A DNA stretch of 38,722 nt, taken from contig NZ_JADEXU010000071.1 of the NCBI RefSeq assembly GCF_015206895.1, forward strand, positions 1 through 38,722, in the 5' to 3' direction. The notes below the pieces were generated by a model. The model was not told the origin of the DNA and searched no databases. It saw nothing but the letters and a program-made list of their open reading frames with translations. This stretch comes from Nostoc sp. LEGE 12450 (GTDB lineage: Bacteria > Cyanobacteriota > Cyanobacteriia > Cyanobacteriales > Nostocaceae). The position numbers were made by a program, and so were the translations under genes. This document shows, piece after piece, positions 8,156-16,865 of the stretch; the first letter of the stretch is position 1; each line of letters begins with the position of its first letter.

Positions 8156-8992
8156 ATGAGCAAAGTCTGGTTTATCACAGGCGCTGGTAGCGGCATCGGA
8201 ACTGGAACCGCCAAGGCAGCATTGCAGGCCGGTGACCGTGTAATCGCGACTGGCCGAAACCTCGATAAAGTGCGTAATGCCTTGCGCGATGTTGCAAGCG
8301 AGAATCTTGCATTTGTCCAGTTGGACGTTTCCGATGAGATAGAGGCGAAAACAGCCGTCGAGGAGGCGGTGAAGCGGTTCGGTCGTATCGACGTTTTGGT
8401 TAACAATGCGGGCTACAGCCTGCTTGGTAATTTTGAAGAGATGACCACGACCGAGATCGAACGCCAGTTCGCGACAAACTTCTATGGTGTGGTGTACGTC
8501 ATGCGTGCCGTGCTGCCGGTTATGCGTCAGCAGCAATCGGGCCACATCATCAACATTAGCTCCGTTGCTGGCGTTGTCGGGTTTAAGCACTGTGCTGCCT
8601 ACGCCGCATCGAAGTTCGCGGTCGAAGGCATCTCGCTGTCGGTCGCGGTCGAGGTCGAGGGGTTCGGCATCAAGATGACGCTCGTCGAACCTGGCTTCTT
8701 CCGCACGGATCTTCTGGATGACCAGAATGTCAGATGGCCCAGCAACGCCATCGAAGACTATGCCGCCGAGGGCAACGTCCAGGAAACGTGGTCGGTCTAC
8801 AACGGCACGCAGCAGGGTGACCCGGCAAAGTTGGGCGATGCTCTGGTCAAAATCGCCGGGATGGAGAATCCGCCGAAGCTGTTCGTTGCCGGAAGTGATG
8901 CCCTTGCGACGATCGCGCCGGCTGTCGAGGAACGGTTGCAGGCGACGCACGCTCATGAAGAGCTATCGAAATCAACGGACGGTTCGTTCTAG
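8156..8992 (+). CDS. Short-chain dehydrogenase/reductase (second SDR)
   Basis: 278-residue NAD(P)-dependent SDR, only distantly similar to the SDR at 5446. It shows TGAGSGIG (8-15), an Arg in ATGRN after beta-2 that favours NADP(H), LDVSD, NNAG (83-86), NISS (catalytic Ser about 135-136) and YAASK (Tyr149, Lys153), then VEPGFFRTDL. The C-terminus is longer than in classical 250-residue SDRs, as in the many bacterial SDRs annotated only as oxidoreductases. It starts at ATG 8156 with AAAGGAAAA upstream. The base composition is GC-rich. It follows the decarboxylase-like remnant and precedes a cupin remnant and the intact aldo/keto reductase, so it is probably part of the same transcription unit. 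Confidence 0.92.
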   Translation: MSKVWFITGAGSGIGTGTAKAALQAGDRVIATGRNLDKVRNALRDVASENLAFVQLDVSDEIEAKTAVEEAVKRFGRIDVLVNNAGYSLLGNFEEMTTTEIERQFATNFYGVVYVMRAVLPVMRQQQSGHIINISSVAGVVGFKHCAAYAASKFAVEGISLSVAVEVEGFGIKMTLVEPGFFRTDLLDDQNVRWPSNAIEDYAAEGNVQETWSVYNGTQQGDPAKLGDALVKIAGMENPPKLFVAGSDALATIAPAVEERLQATHAHEELSKSTDGSF

Positions 8993-9029
8993 CGATCGCA
9001 CAAAAAGCATGATCGTCAAATCCACGGTC

Positions 9030-9118
9030 ATGATGCACATCGCCATTCAGAACTCGACGACAAGCCCGTGGACTAAATGGAACAGGTCAGCGACGAACAA
9101 TACCAGACCCGATCGTAG
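9030..9118 (+). pseudogene. Cupin C-terminal remnant, copy 2 (frameshifted)
   Basis: Bases here again match the cupin tail. MMHIAIQ is followed by a small deletion and frameshift, then in another frame DDKPVD, a TAA, MEQVSDEQYQTRS and TAG 9118. It is more decayed than the remnant at 6289-6403. Its position directly behind an SDR gene repeats the SDR-then-cupin-tail order seen earlier. Confidence 0.72.
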
Positions 9119-9162
9119 ATTAAGACAGTTCGACCTTTAAATCAAAGATAGGAGTTCAAAAA

Positions 9163-10170
9163 ATGCAGAAACGCACACTTGGAAACAGTAATCTGGAAGT
9201 CTCGGCTATCGGGCTTGGCTGCATGGGAATGAGCTTTTCTTATGGCCCACCCAAAGACACGCAGGAGATGATCGCTCTTCTGGGGGCCAGCGTCGATCGC
9301 GGCATTACATTCTTTGACACCGCCGAGGTCTACGGCCCGTTCCTAAACGAAGAACTGGTGGGTGAAGCCCTCGCTCCCTTCCGCGACCAAGTGGTCATCG
9401 CCACTAAATTCGGATTCGACATCAGTCCAAATTCCGATCCCCGTGGCATGAAGGGTTCACCCGGACTGAATAGCCGACCGGAGCATATTAAGGAAGCCGT
9501 GGAGGGTTCGCTCAAGCGACTCAAGGTGGAGGCGATCGACCTCCTCTATCAGCACCGGGTTGACCCGAACGTGCCGATCGAAGACGTTGCAGGAGCGGTG
9601 AAGGAACTGATTCAGGCAGGTAAGGTGAAGCACTTTGGACTCTCGGAAGCAGGAGTGCAAACGATCCGTCGCGCGCACGCGGTTCAGCCGGTCACGGCTC
9701 TCCAGAGCGAGTACTCACTGTGGTGGAGAAAGCCTGAAGCGGAAGTGATACCGACCCTTGAGGAACTCGGAATCGGCTTTGTCCCGTACAGCCCTTTGGG
9801 CAAGGGCTTTCTCACTGGCAAGATGGACGAAAGCACGACCTTCGACAGTTCCGATTTTCGCAGCACTCTGCCTCGCTTTACGCCGGAGGCTCTCAAGGCG
9901 AATCAGGCCCTGCTCGATCTGCTCGGCAGCATCGCAGAACAAAAGCAGGCAACACCTGCTCAAATCGCGATCGCCTGGCTGCTGGGCCAGAAGGCGTGGA
10001 TTGTTCCGATCCCAGGCACCACAAAGTTGCATCGTTTGGACGAAAACATTGGGGCAGTCTCCATCGAACTCACGCCCGACGATCTACGTGACAGCGATGA
10101 TGCCGCCTCCCAAATTACGGTGCAAGGCGCTCGGTACCCCGAAAAGCTGGAGCAAATGACCGGTCGTTGA
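9163..10170 (+). CDS. Aldo/keto reductase (AKR13-like)
   Basis: 335-residue NADPH-dependent carbonyl reductase with a (beta/alpha)8 barrel, expected in the cytoplasm. The catalytic tetrad is intact: Asp52 and Tyr57 (FFDTAEVYG), Lys82 (IATKFG), His131 (LYQHRVD). The cofactor-binding end shows PIPGTTKLHRLDENIGA. The N-terminus MQKRTLGNSNLEVSAIGLGC is typical, and AGGAG lies just before ATG 9163. The family reduces aldehydes, including methylglyoxal, which fits the proposed aldehyde-stress role of the cluster. The first 20 codons are almost identical at DNA level to the pseudogene at 7531. It is the last gene of the cluster; I saw no terminator in 10171-10364. Confidence 0.93.
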   Translation: MQKRTLGNSNLEVSAIGLGCMGMSFSYGPPKDTQEMIALLGASVDRGITFFDTAEVYGPFLNEELVGEALAPFRDQVVIATKFGFDISPNSDPRGMKGSPGLNSRPEHIKEAVEGSLKRLKVEAIDLLYQHRVDPNVPIEDVAGAVKELIQAGKVKHFGLSEAGVQTIRRAHAVQPVTALQSEYSLWWRKPEAEVIPTLEELGIGFVPYSPLGKGFLTGKMDESTTFDSSDFRSTLPRFTPEALKANQALLDLLGSIAEQKQATPAQIAIAWLLGQKAWIVPIPGTTKLHRLDENIGAVSIELTPDDLRDSDDAASQITVQGARYPEKLEQMTGR

Positions 10171-10364
10171 GCAGCAAAAAATAATACAAATGGTCAAGAG
10201 AATCATCTAGCTGCCGTTCTGAACAAGCTAGAGCATAATACGCTACATCTATGTCTGAGTAGGAGTCTTGCGGTTTCTATCTCAGGCATGGTATCAGAGT
10301 CGCAGGACAAAGGCTACTTTAAATATGCGTATTTTTTTAGAAACATTAATATAATGCTTTTACT

Positions 10365-12245
10365 ATGAGCATTTATCAATCTCTCAAAAAACCTTATACG
10401 CAACCTCGTCGGCGTGAAAATGACTGGCGGTTGTTTTTGCGTCTAGTGCCTTACGCCCGTCGTAACGGACAACTATTGGCGTTGTCGATGTGCCTACTCA
10501 TACCCATCGCCCTAGCTAATGCCGTCCAACCTCTGTTGATTGGCCAAGTTATCTCCCTAATTCGCAATGAACCAAGCGCTTACGAATTTCTCAGGAATCG
10601 CCCATTGTCCGAAGGGTTAAATATCCTGGAAGGATTGTTGTTTGTGGCGATCGCAATCCGATTGATTTTTACAGGCTACCAGGGTTATTTAGTACAAAAG
10701 CTAGGGCAACAAATCACCGCCGCAATTCGCCAAGATTTATTTCAGCACGTCACATCCCTAGCAGTGCGCTTTTTTGACCGCACACCCGTAGGTAAATTAA
10801 TCACTAGAATCACCAGCGATGTGGAAGTCTTAGGCGATGTCTTTTCTACTGGGGCAATTGGCATCGTGTCCAATTTGTTTTCCATGCTGGTGATTTTGGG
10901 TTTAATGTTTTCCATCGAATGGCAACTCACTTGTTTGCTGCTATTAATGCTGTTACCAGTTACCTGGTTAATTGTTTACATTCAGCAACAGTACCGCAAA
11001 GCTAATTACAAAGGGCGGGAAGAACTTTCTATATTGAACTCACAGCTACAAGAAAATGTCCTTGGCATTAACGTAGTGCAGTTATTCCGCAGGGAAAAAT
11101 TTAATGCTCAACTGTTTCGTGCCACCAACAGCCGCTACACTCAGCAAATGGATCAAACCATTTTTTATGATTCATTTATTTCAGCAACCTTAGAATGGAT
11201 TGGGCTGATTGCGATCGCAGCTGTTTTGTGTATGGGTGGTTGGTTACTGTTAGGAAAAAGTATAGCTTTTGGGACTTTATCGGCATTTGTCTTGTATGCC
11301 CAGCGATTATTTGATCCTTTAAGAGATTTTGCCGAAAAATTTACAGTCATTCAAGCTGGTTTTACTGCCATTGAACGCGTGGGCGATATATTAGATGAAC
11401 CGATAGAAATCCGCGATCGCGCCAATGTGCGCTTCTCAATATTTGATGCCAAATTCGGCTACATAGACGAAATCGTTGCAAATCTAGAATCCCCAGATAT
11501 TACTTCCCCGCCTGAACTGGGAGAGATTTGCTTTGATCATGTCTGGTTTGCTTATAAAGATGATGATTACGTAATTAAAGACTTAGATTTCACTATTCGT
11601 CCTGGTGAAAAAGTGGCATTAGTTGGCCCCACAGGTGCGGGCAAAACTTCGATCATCCGGCTTTTATGCCGCCTCTATGAACCTACCAAAGGACGCATTC
11701 TCATCGATGGCGTAGATATTCGAGAAGTCCCACAGGCAGAACTGCGGCGCTACATGGCAGTAATTTTACAAGAAGGCTTTTTGTTTGCTGGCGATGTTAA
11801 AAGCAACATTTCTTTAGGAGATGGTTATACCATTGAACAGATTCAACAAGCAGCAGAGCAAACCAACATTGCCCAATTTATAGAAGAACTACCCCAGGGT
11901 TATGATACTCAACTTCGAGAACGGGGCACAAATATTTCTAGTGGTCAAAAGCAACTTTTAGCGTTTGCGCGGGCTGCTATTCGCGATCCTCAAATTTTGG
12001 TGTTAGATGAAGCTACTGCTAGTTTAGATGTTGGCACAGAAGCTTTAGTGCAAGAAGCATTAAATCAGCTAATGCTCAGACGTACCGCCATTATTATCGC
12101 TCACCGCCTGTCTACGATTCGCAATGTAGACCGGATTTTTGTTCTCAAGCGTGGCGAATTAATCGAACAGGGAAGTCACGATGAACTACTGGAACAGGGA
12201 GGGCTTTATGCAACTTTGCATAACTTGCAGATGTTGGGAAGCTAG
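10365..12245 (+). CDS. ABC exporter, fused membrane and ATPase domains
   Basis: 626-residue half-transporter of the ABCB/MsbA-like type, which exports lipids, peptides or drugs across the cytoplasmic membrane as a homo- or heterodimer. Residues about 40-330 hold six hydrophobic membrane helices. The nucleotide-binding domain follows, with Walker A GPTGAGKTS (about 421-429), a Q-loop (VILQEGFLFAG), the signature ISSGQKQ (the common LSGGQ with Leu replaced by Ile and Gly by Ser), Walker B ILVLDEA and the H-loop IIAHRLST. An insert of about 40 residues (SIFDAKFGYIDEIVANLESP) separates the two domains. The substrate is not deducible. Base composition is host-like, so it is probably not part of the GC-rich cluster upstream. 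Confidence 0.93.
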   Translation: MSIYQSLKKPYTQPRRRENDWRLFLRLVPYARRNGQLLALSMCLLIPIALANAVQPLLIGQVISLIRNEPSAYEFLRNRPLSEGLNILEGLLFVAIAIRLIFTGYQGYLVQKLGQQITAAIRQDLFQHVTSLAVRFFDRTPVGKLITRITSDVEVLGDVFSTGAIGIVSNLFSMLVILGLMFSIEWQLTCLLLLMLLPVTWLIVYIQQQYRKANYKGREELSILNSQLQENVLGINVVQLFRREKFNAQLFRATNSRYTQQMDQTIFYDSFISATLEWIGLIAIAAVLCMGGWLLLGKSIAFGTLSAFVLYAQRLFDPLRDFAEKFTVIQAGFTAIERVGDILDEPIEIRDRANVRFSIFDAKFGYIDEIVANLESPDITSPPELGEICFDHVWFAYKDDDYVIKDLDFTIRPGEKVALVGPTGAGKTSIIRLLCRLYEPTKGRILIDGVDIREVPQAELRRYMAVILQEGFLFAGDVKSNISLGDGYTIEQIQQAAEQTNIAQFIEELPQGYDTQLRERGTNISSGQKQLLAFARAAIRDPQILVLDEATASLDVGTEALVQEALNQLMLRRTAIIIAHRLSTIRNVDRIFVLKRGELIEQGSHDELLEQGGLYATLHNLQMLGS

Positions 12246-12260
12246 TACCGCAAGGCGGAA

Positions 12261-12288
12261 TTAAAAATTAAAAATTAAAAATTAAAAA
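12261..12288. repeat. Tandem heptamer repeat (TTAAAAA)4
   Basis: Four perfect copies of TTAAAAA directly behind the ABC exporter stop codon, preceded by TACCGCAAGGCGG. This combination is a familiar intergenic repeat of Nostoc-type genomes. Confidence 0.85.
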
Positions 12289-12547
12289 TGGATACAGCGT
12301 AAGGATTCCATTAATTTAGAATGGGTGGTTTATTTCCGCCGTGTTGTACTAGGATATTTTCAGAATAATCTGAAGGGGGAAATAACGATCGCTATCTTTG
12401 TAACTACGTCTACACCAGCAAATCAAATATCAATTTGTCTTATTTAGAGTAGAAAACACCTTTAAAAGACTAGCTGTGTTGCTCCTTCTATGGACTTTAA
12501 TAATAAATAAAGTTGTATTAAAAGTTGGTAATTTAGTTATTTTCAAC

Positions 12548-12577
12548 AAAAAACCCTACTGTTGATTATTAGTAGGG
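12548..12577 (-). terminator. Putative minus-strand terminator
   Basis: CCCTACT and AGTAGGG pair around a 10-base loop. On the minus strand the stem is followed by six T. It lies 310 bases past the end of the acetoacetate decarboxylase-like gene, so it may end a long 3' UTR or an unseen small transcript. Confidence 0.5.
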
Positions 12578-12800
12578 TAATAAGGGTGTCGTTTTCTCAA
12601 GCTTGCTAATTAAGTAAACAATTTCAATTTAAAAAATTGCTAGATATTACATAGAATGTATAGCGAGATAGACCATCCAATCTATCCCATATACTTTCAA
12701 GCGACCATTTGATGTTTACTTTTTTAGGTATATCTAGAACTACAAGATCAAAGTGCAGCATTCCGAATTATGCCCCAATATAATTCAATACACAAAACAC

Positions 12801-12828
12801 TTGTAGAGACGGCGATTTATCGCGTCTC
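12801..12828. repeat. Solitary arm of dispersed palindromic repeat
   Basis: TTGTAGAGACGGCGATT followed by TATCGCGTCTC repeats the inner arm of the nested palindrome at 3384-3409 almost exactly. Here the inverted partner is missing, so this copy is only a fragment. Confidence 0.8.
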
Positions 12829-12886
12829 AAAACCCACAATTTTGTACAAGTAGCGCTTTTAAACGTAATTTCTTTCTCAGAGAAAC

Positions 12887-13540
12887 TTATGGGGTTAATC
12901 TAAAATCTCCAATCGATTGACCTACAACTTTTGGGGCATCAACCTGCAAACTCATCTGCTCACAACGCACAGTTAACCAAGGCTGACCTAAACCCATTCC
13001 AGAAAAAGGACTTTCGGCGGGGATTTTTAACTGAGAACCAATCAAACCCAATACGGACTGAAATTCAGCAGGGAATACCAGCAAATCAGTACCCTTGACG
13101 CTGAAACCAGAGGCACTTAACCCCTGTCTCCATGCCAAGGTTTGCTGATTATACTTAAGACTACACAACTTCCGGTTTCCCTGATGCACAGTGATATGCT
13201 CTCCTTCTTTCCAGGTAAACTCAGCTAGTTCCTTTGGTAGTCCCCAAATTTCTCGACCACCAGCCACCGAATCAGTATTATCTACATAAATGTGAGAAAT
13301 CCAACCGCCAATTTTTCTCTGGTAATTAACCAAAGCTGGGGCAATAATTAACTCACTGTATTCTAGTACCGAGCCTGACCCGTACTTAGATAAGTACACG
13401 CTAGCGATGGTTTTACCAGGCCATATAGAAATAATTTTTAACTCTAAAGGAATCAAAGGGCGTACTAGCTCAATATTCACTAAATGCAGAGTTTGGATAG
13501 CGTAGCCTTGAAGTGTCCAAGGTGCTTGTGGATATGGCAT
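12887..13540 (-). CDS. Acetoacetate decarboxylase-family protein
   Basis: 217-residue member of the ADC fold family (PF06314). Diagnostic stretches are GGREIWGLPKELAEF and an N-terminal PWTLQGYAIQT. In clostridial acetoacetate decarboxylase the Schiff-base lysine is the first of a Lys-Lys pair after a similar Gly-Arg-Glu segment. Here Lys103 lines up with that nucleophile and the second lysine, which lowers its pKa, is Glu104. Activity may therefore differ from true acetoacetate decarboxylase, as in the many ADC-like proteins of unknown reaction. It follows dnaK on the same strand, but a strong terminator lies between them, so it probably has its own promoter in 13541-13611. Confidence 0.8.
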   Translation of the reverse strand: MPYPQAPWTLQGYAIQTLHLVNIELVRPLIPLELKIISIWPGKTIASVYLSKYGSGSVLEYSELIIAPALVNYQRKIGGWISHIYVDNTDSVAGGREIWGLPKELAEFTWKEGEHITVHQGNRKLCSLKYNQQTLAWRQGLSASGFSVKGTDLLVFPAEFQSVLGLIGSQLKIPAESPFSGMGLGQPWLTVRCEQMSLQVDAPKVVGQSIGDFRLTP

Positions 13541-13611
13541 AAGGGAGTTAATAGTGAGGAGTTACAAATAAATTAAAATAGCAATATTATTTATTTTTAC
13601 TCATAACTCCT

Positions 13612-13647
13612 AAAAAAAATTCCCACCCAGGTTAATACCTTGGTGGG
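13612..13647 (-). terminator. Rho-independent terminator of dnaK
   Basis: On the minus strand CCCACCAAGG pairs with CCTGGGTGGG (one A/G mismatch) around TATTAA, then AATTTTTTTTA follows. It lies 46 bases past the dnaK stop codon: a textbook intrinsic terminator. Confidence 0.9.
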
Positions 13648-13693
13648 TAATATGAGGCGGGACAAAATAATTATCCCGAAAGAAGTAGAGGAA

Positions 13694-15598
13694 TTATTTA
13701 CTCTCTGTAAAATCAGCGTCAATCACATCGTCGCCGCTACCAGAGCTAGAGGTAGAACCACCATCTTGAGGTTCAGCACCTGGTGCAGCACCCGCACCAG
13801 CTTGTTGATAGATGTTACTACCAACAGCGAATAGAGCTTGTTGCAATTCTGGGGTGAGCTTCTTGATTTGCTCATCGTCTTCTTTGGCAACTGCTTCCCG
13901 CAGTTCTTTTACCAAACCTTCAACTTTAGTCTTATCAGCAGCCGGAACTTTATCGCCCAATTCTTGTAACTGCTTTTCAGCTTGGTATGACAAGGAGTCG
14001 GCTTGGTTCTTGCGTTCAATCTTCTCACGCCGTTCTTTGTCAGATGAAGCGTTTTGTTCAGCTTCTCTTACCATCCGGTCAACGTCAGTTTTATCCAGGG
14101 TGGAAGCACCAGTTATGCTGATGGACTGTTCTTTGCCAGTACCTTTGTCCTTAGCGGTGACGTTAAGGATACCGTTAGCGTCAATATCGAACACCACTTC
14201 AATTTGAGGAACGCCACGTGGTGCAGGAGGAATACCATCAAGGCGGAAGGTTCCCAAACTCTTGTTATCGTTAGAAAATTCGCGTTCACCTTGAAGGACG
14301 TGAATTTCTACGTTGGTTTGACCATCCACTGCGGTGGAGAAGACTTCCGATTTCTTGGTGGGGATTGTTGTGTTGCGGGGAATAATTTTGGTCATCACGC
14401 CGCCCAATGTTTCAACACCCAAAGAAAGTGGTGATACATCTAACAGTAAGATGCCAGTGACTTCATTATTCAGTACACCTGCTTGAATCGCTGCACCAAT
14501 TGCCACGACTTCATCAGGATTAACACTTTGGTTAGGGTCTTTACCCAATACCTGCTTTACAATCTGGTGGACTGCGGGAATACGGGTAGAACCACCAACT
14601 AACACCACTTCATCAATATCGCCTTTGCTTAACTTGGCATCGCGCAGAGCGTTTTCCACAGGAACACGGCAACGGTCGATTAAGTCAGAACAAAGTTCTT
14701 CAAAGGTGGCACGAGTCAGGGTTGTATCCAGGTGCTTAGGCCCATCCTGGGTAGCAGTGATAAATGGTAAATTGATTTCTGCTTGGGTAACGCTAGAAAG
14801 CTCAATTTTGGCTTTTTCTGCGGCTTCTGTCAGACGTTGTAAAGCTTGTTTGTCTTTGCGTAGTTCAATGCCTTCGGCTTTCTTGAACTTTTCAGCTAAG
14901 AAGTCAACTATTTTTTTATCAAAGTCGTCACCACCAAGGTGTGTATCCCCAGATGTGGCTAGTACTTCAAAAACTCCATCTCCTACTTCCAGCACGGATA
15001 CGTCGAAGGTACCACCACCAAGGTCAAATACGAGAATGGTTTCGTTACTCTTCTTGTCAAACCCATAAGCTAGAGAAGCAGCAGTCGGCTCGTTGATAAT
15101 CCGCAGAACTTCAATACCTGCAATTTTACCAGCGTCTTTTGTCGCTTGCCGTTGGGAGTCGTTAAAGTATGCAGGAACGGTGATTACAGCTTGGGTAACA
15201 GTTTCACCAAGGTATTTGCTGGCATCTTCAACTAGTTTGCGAAGAACTTTTGCAGAAATTTCTTCAGGAGCAAACGGTTTACCAGCTATCGGACAATCTA
15301 ATTTGACATTGCCGTTGCTGCTGAGAACTTTGTAAGAAACTTCAGTTGCTTCGTTACTCACTTCATCGTAGCGGCGACCGATAAAGCGTTTGACTGAGTA
15401 AAACGTATTTTCGGGGTTCATCACCGCTTGGCGTTTGGCGATTTGGCCAACTAAGTTGTCGCCATTTTTCGCAAATGCCACTACTGATGGGGTTGTCCGA
15501 AAACCTTCAGCATTAGCAATTACAGTAGGTTTACCACCTTCCATCACTGCCACGCAGGAGTTCGTTGTTCCTAAGTCAATTCCAACTACTTTTGCCAT
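13694..15598 (-). CDS. dnaK: Molecular chaperone DnaK (Hsp70), DnaK2-like
   Basis: 634-residue Hsp70 that binds unfolded polypeptides in an ATP-driven cycle with DnaJ and GrpE in the cytoplasm. The ATPase domain starts MAKVVGIDLGTTNSCVAVME and includes AVITVPAYFNDSQRQATKDA, INEPTAASLAYG and VFDLGGGTFDVS. The linker and substrate domain show DVSPLSLGVET and GIPPAPRGVPQIEV, and the C-terminus ends in a Gly/Ser-rich tail with DVIDADFTESK. The length and classical C-terminus fit the main heat-shock DnaK2 of cyanobacteria rather than thylakoid-bound DnaK3 with its longer tail. No grpE or dnaJ is adjacent. No CIRCE operator (TTAGCACTC...GAGTGCTAA) was seen upstream. Confidence 0.97.
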   Translation of the reverse strand: MAKVVGIDLGTTNSCVAVMEGGKPTVIANAEGFRTTPSVVAFAKNGDNLVGQIAKRQAVMNPENTFYSVKRFIGRRYDEVSNEATEVSYKVLSSNGNVKLDCPIAGKPFAPEEISAKVLRKLVEDASKYLGETVTQAVITVPAYFNDSQRQATKDAGKIAGIEVLRIINEPTAASLAYGFDKKSNETILVFDLGGGTFDVSVLEVGDGVFEVLATSGDTHLGGDDFDKKIVDFLAEKFKKAEGIELRKDKQALQRLTEAAEKAKIELSSVTQAEINLPFITATQDGPKHLDTTLTRATFEELCSDLIDRCRVPVENALRDAKLSKGDIDEVVLVGGSTRIPAVHQIVKQVLGKDPNQSVNPDEVVAIGAAIQAGVLNNEVTGILLLDVSPLSLGVETLGGVMTKIIPRNTTIPTKKSEVFSTAVDGQTNVEIHVLQGEREFSNDNKSLGTFRLDGIPPAPRGVPQIEVVFDIDANGILNVTAKDKGTGKEQSISITGASTLDKTDVDRMVREAEQNASSDKERREKIERKNQADSLSYQAEKQLQELGDKVPAADKTKVEGLVKELREAVAKEDDEQIKKLTPELQQALFAVGSNIYQQAGAGAAPGAEPQDGGSTSSSGSGDDVIDADFTESK

Positions 15599-16022
15599 TT
15601 TAGGTGCTGGCTCCGTATAACTACAAATGAATGAATGAGAATATAAAGGACTAAATTTTGAACCAACATGGTCAATAAATCAGCCAGTTCAGCATCAATA
15701 CCTTTGGTTTGGCTTTCCTGGGGTTAAAACTCCAGATTACGCTGATATATATACTGAAGCTTAGTGGTAGCCAGTCCATGAAGGGTGGTTTCCCGAACCT
15801 TGCTTAGGACGGTTAAACTAACTAAATAGTTTTTTTAGTTGGTTCATGGATTGATTTGCCTTCACTCTGTCTAATGTATGAGAATTAATACTTTCAGTAA
15901 TTAGGGTGAACCGTAACGTCCGAGTGGTGTTTGCCGTCTTTAGAGGTAATAAACTACAGAAGCACTGAGAATTGGGCATTGGGGATTGGGCATTGGGCAT
16001 TGAATTAAATATTACTCAGCAC
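15599..16022. other. dnaK upstream region
   Basis: 424 bases that must hold the dnaK promoter. I see no CIRCE element and no clear ribosome-binding site before the dnaK ATG. A GGGCATT-type short repeat run lies at 15974-16001. No gene is supported. Confidence 0.55.
15974..16001. repeat. Heptamer-type repeat (GGGCATT/GGGGATT)
   Basis: Four consecutive units of the form GGGCATT or GGGGATT, the same repeat class as at 1185-1217, lie directly behind the end of the minus-strand NAD(P)-binding gene. Confidence 0.75.
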
Positions 16023-16865
16023 TTACTCAAGTCTAGAGAAAAGAGTTTCCCAATCAATTACAGGTGGTCTTTGTCCCTGGTTGACTATTTCAAAAATTTT
16101 CTTGGAACTACTTGGCTGAAAAAGGCATTCCACGCAAGCGTTTGCTACATCAATCCGACTGGTATCACCCGAAAGTGTATCCCCAGTGCCTATAACCACA
16201 CCATATTTACCATCTGTTTTGGCCTTTAGCAGTGTGTTGAGGTCGTATGAGGTATAGGGCCCGTCAATCAAGCGTCCTGGGCGGATGATGGTGTAGGACA
16301 ATCCTGAATTAATAATGGACTCCTCACCTTTTTGTTTGGCATCCAACACGCCAAAAGCGTTAAGAATACTAAAAGGAAACTGATCTTTACGGAGAATTCC
16401 ACAGGAAGAGACGAAAACGAATCGCTTCAAATTCTGGGGTGCTGCTGTAACTAGGTTGCTGACACCTTGGGCATCGACCTTGGCTGGACTGTTCTTTGCT
16501 TTTGCTTCGCTAGATTTGGGGTTAAGGAAAGTGATTCCCCATTCAAGCAAGTTCGGGGTTTGGTCAAACTCCCATCGCGCAGAGGGAAAGGCAGTGGTTC
16601 CAGTACAGCAGATAATGTGGGTGACATTTTGTGTTGCAGCTGGGAGTGTAGCTGGCTGGCGGATGTCACCAACGGCAATTTCCACTCTCCGGTTAAACAT
16701 TTCTTCGGCTTTTGCAGCATTGCGTGTCAGAACGCGAACTTTCAAACCCTTTTCTAGGAGTTTGCCTACCACTAGTTGCCCTACTCCACCAGTAGCACCA
16801 GCAACTAGTACCAAATCTTGAGCTGAAGTTTCAAAAGAAGTCATAAATTGCCTTAAAGAAGTCAT
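16023..16865 (-). CDS. NAD(P)-binding atypical SDR (NmrA/NAD(P)H-binding type)
   Basis: Up to 280 residues with a Rossmann motif LVAGATGGVGQLV near the N-terminus, VRVLTRN, a VGDIRQP segment and SSCGILR, all typical of the atypical SDR/NAD(P)H-binding (PF13460) group. That group includes cyanobacterial and plastid proteins tied to photosystem assembly and chlorophyll metabolism. The usual YxxxK is not evident. Two starts are possible (16865 and 16844) because a 21-base block holding an AAGG site and the ATG is tandemly duplicated, so the protein begins either MTSLRQFMTSFE or MTSFE. Function is unassigned; it is probably a redox-sensing or scaffold-type protein. Confidence 0.85.
   Translation of the reverse strand: MTSLRQFMTSFETSAQDLVLVAGATGGVGQLVVGKLLEKGLKVRVLTRNAAKAEEMFNRRVEIAVGDIRQPATLPAATQNVTHIICCTGTTAFPSARWEFDQTPNLLEWGITFLNPKSSEAKAKNSPAKVDAQGVSNLVTAAPQNLKRFVFVSSCGILRKDQFPFSILNAFGVLDAKQKGEESIINSGLSYTIIRPGRLIDGPYTSYDLNTLLKAKTDGKYGVVIGTGDTLSGDTSRIDVANACVECLFQPSSSKKIFEIVNQGQRPPVIDWETLFSRLE

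Larger units (their letters stand above)
12246..12886. other. Intergenic region with repeats, no gene
   Basis: 641 bases between convergent genes. It holds the TTAAAAA heptamer run (12261-12288), a terminator-like hairpin on the minus strand (12548-12577) and a solitary arm of the dispersed palindromic repeat (12801-12828). I found no supported reading frame. Confidence 0.6.

Noticed and set aside
8129..8956. 275-codon minus-strand frame opposite the second SDR
   Set aside because: Arg/Asp-rich antisense shadow typical of GC-rich genes; the sense frame has the complete SDR catalytic set.
13812..15335. Long plus-strand frames opposite dnaK
   Set aside because: Antisense shadows of a strongly conserved gene; no homology and no ribosome-binding sites.
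15599..15700. CIRCE/HrcA operator upstream of dnaK
   Set aside because: The TTAGCACTC...GAGTGCTAA palindrome is not present.
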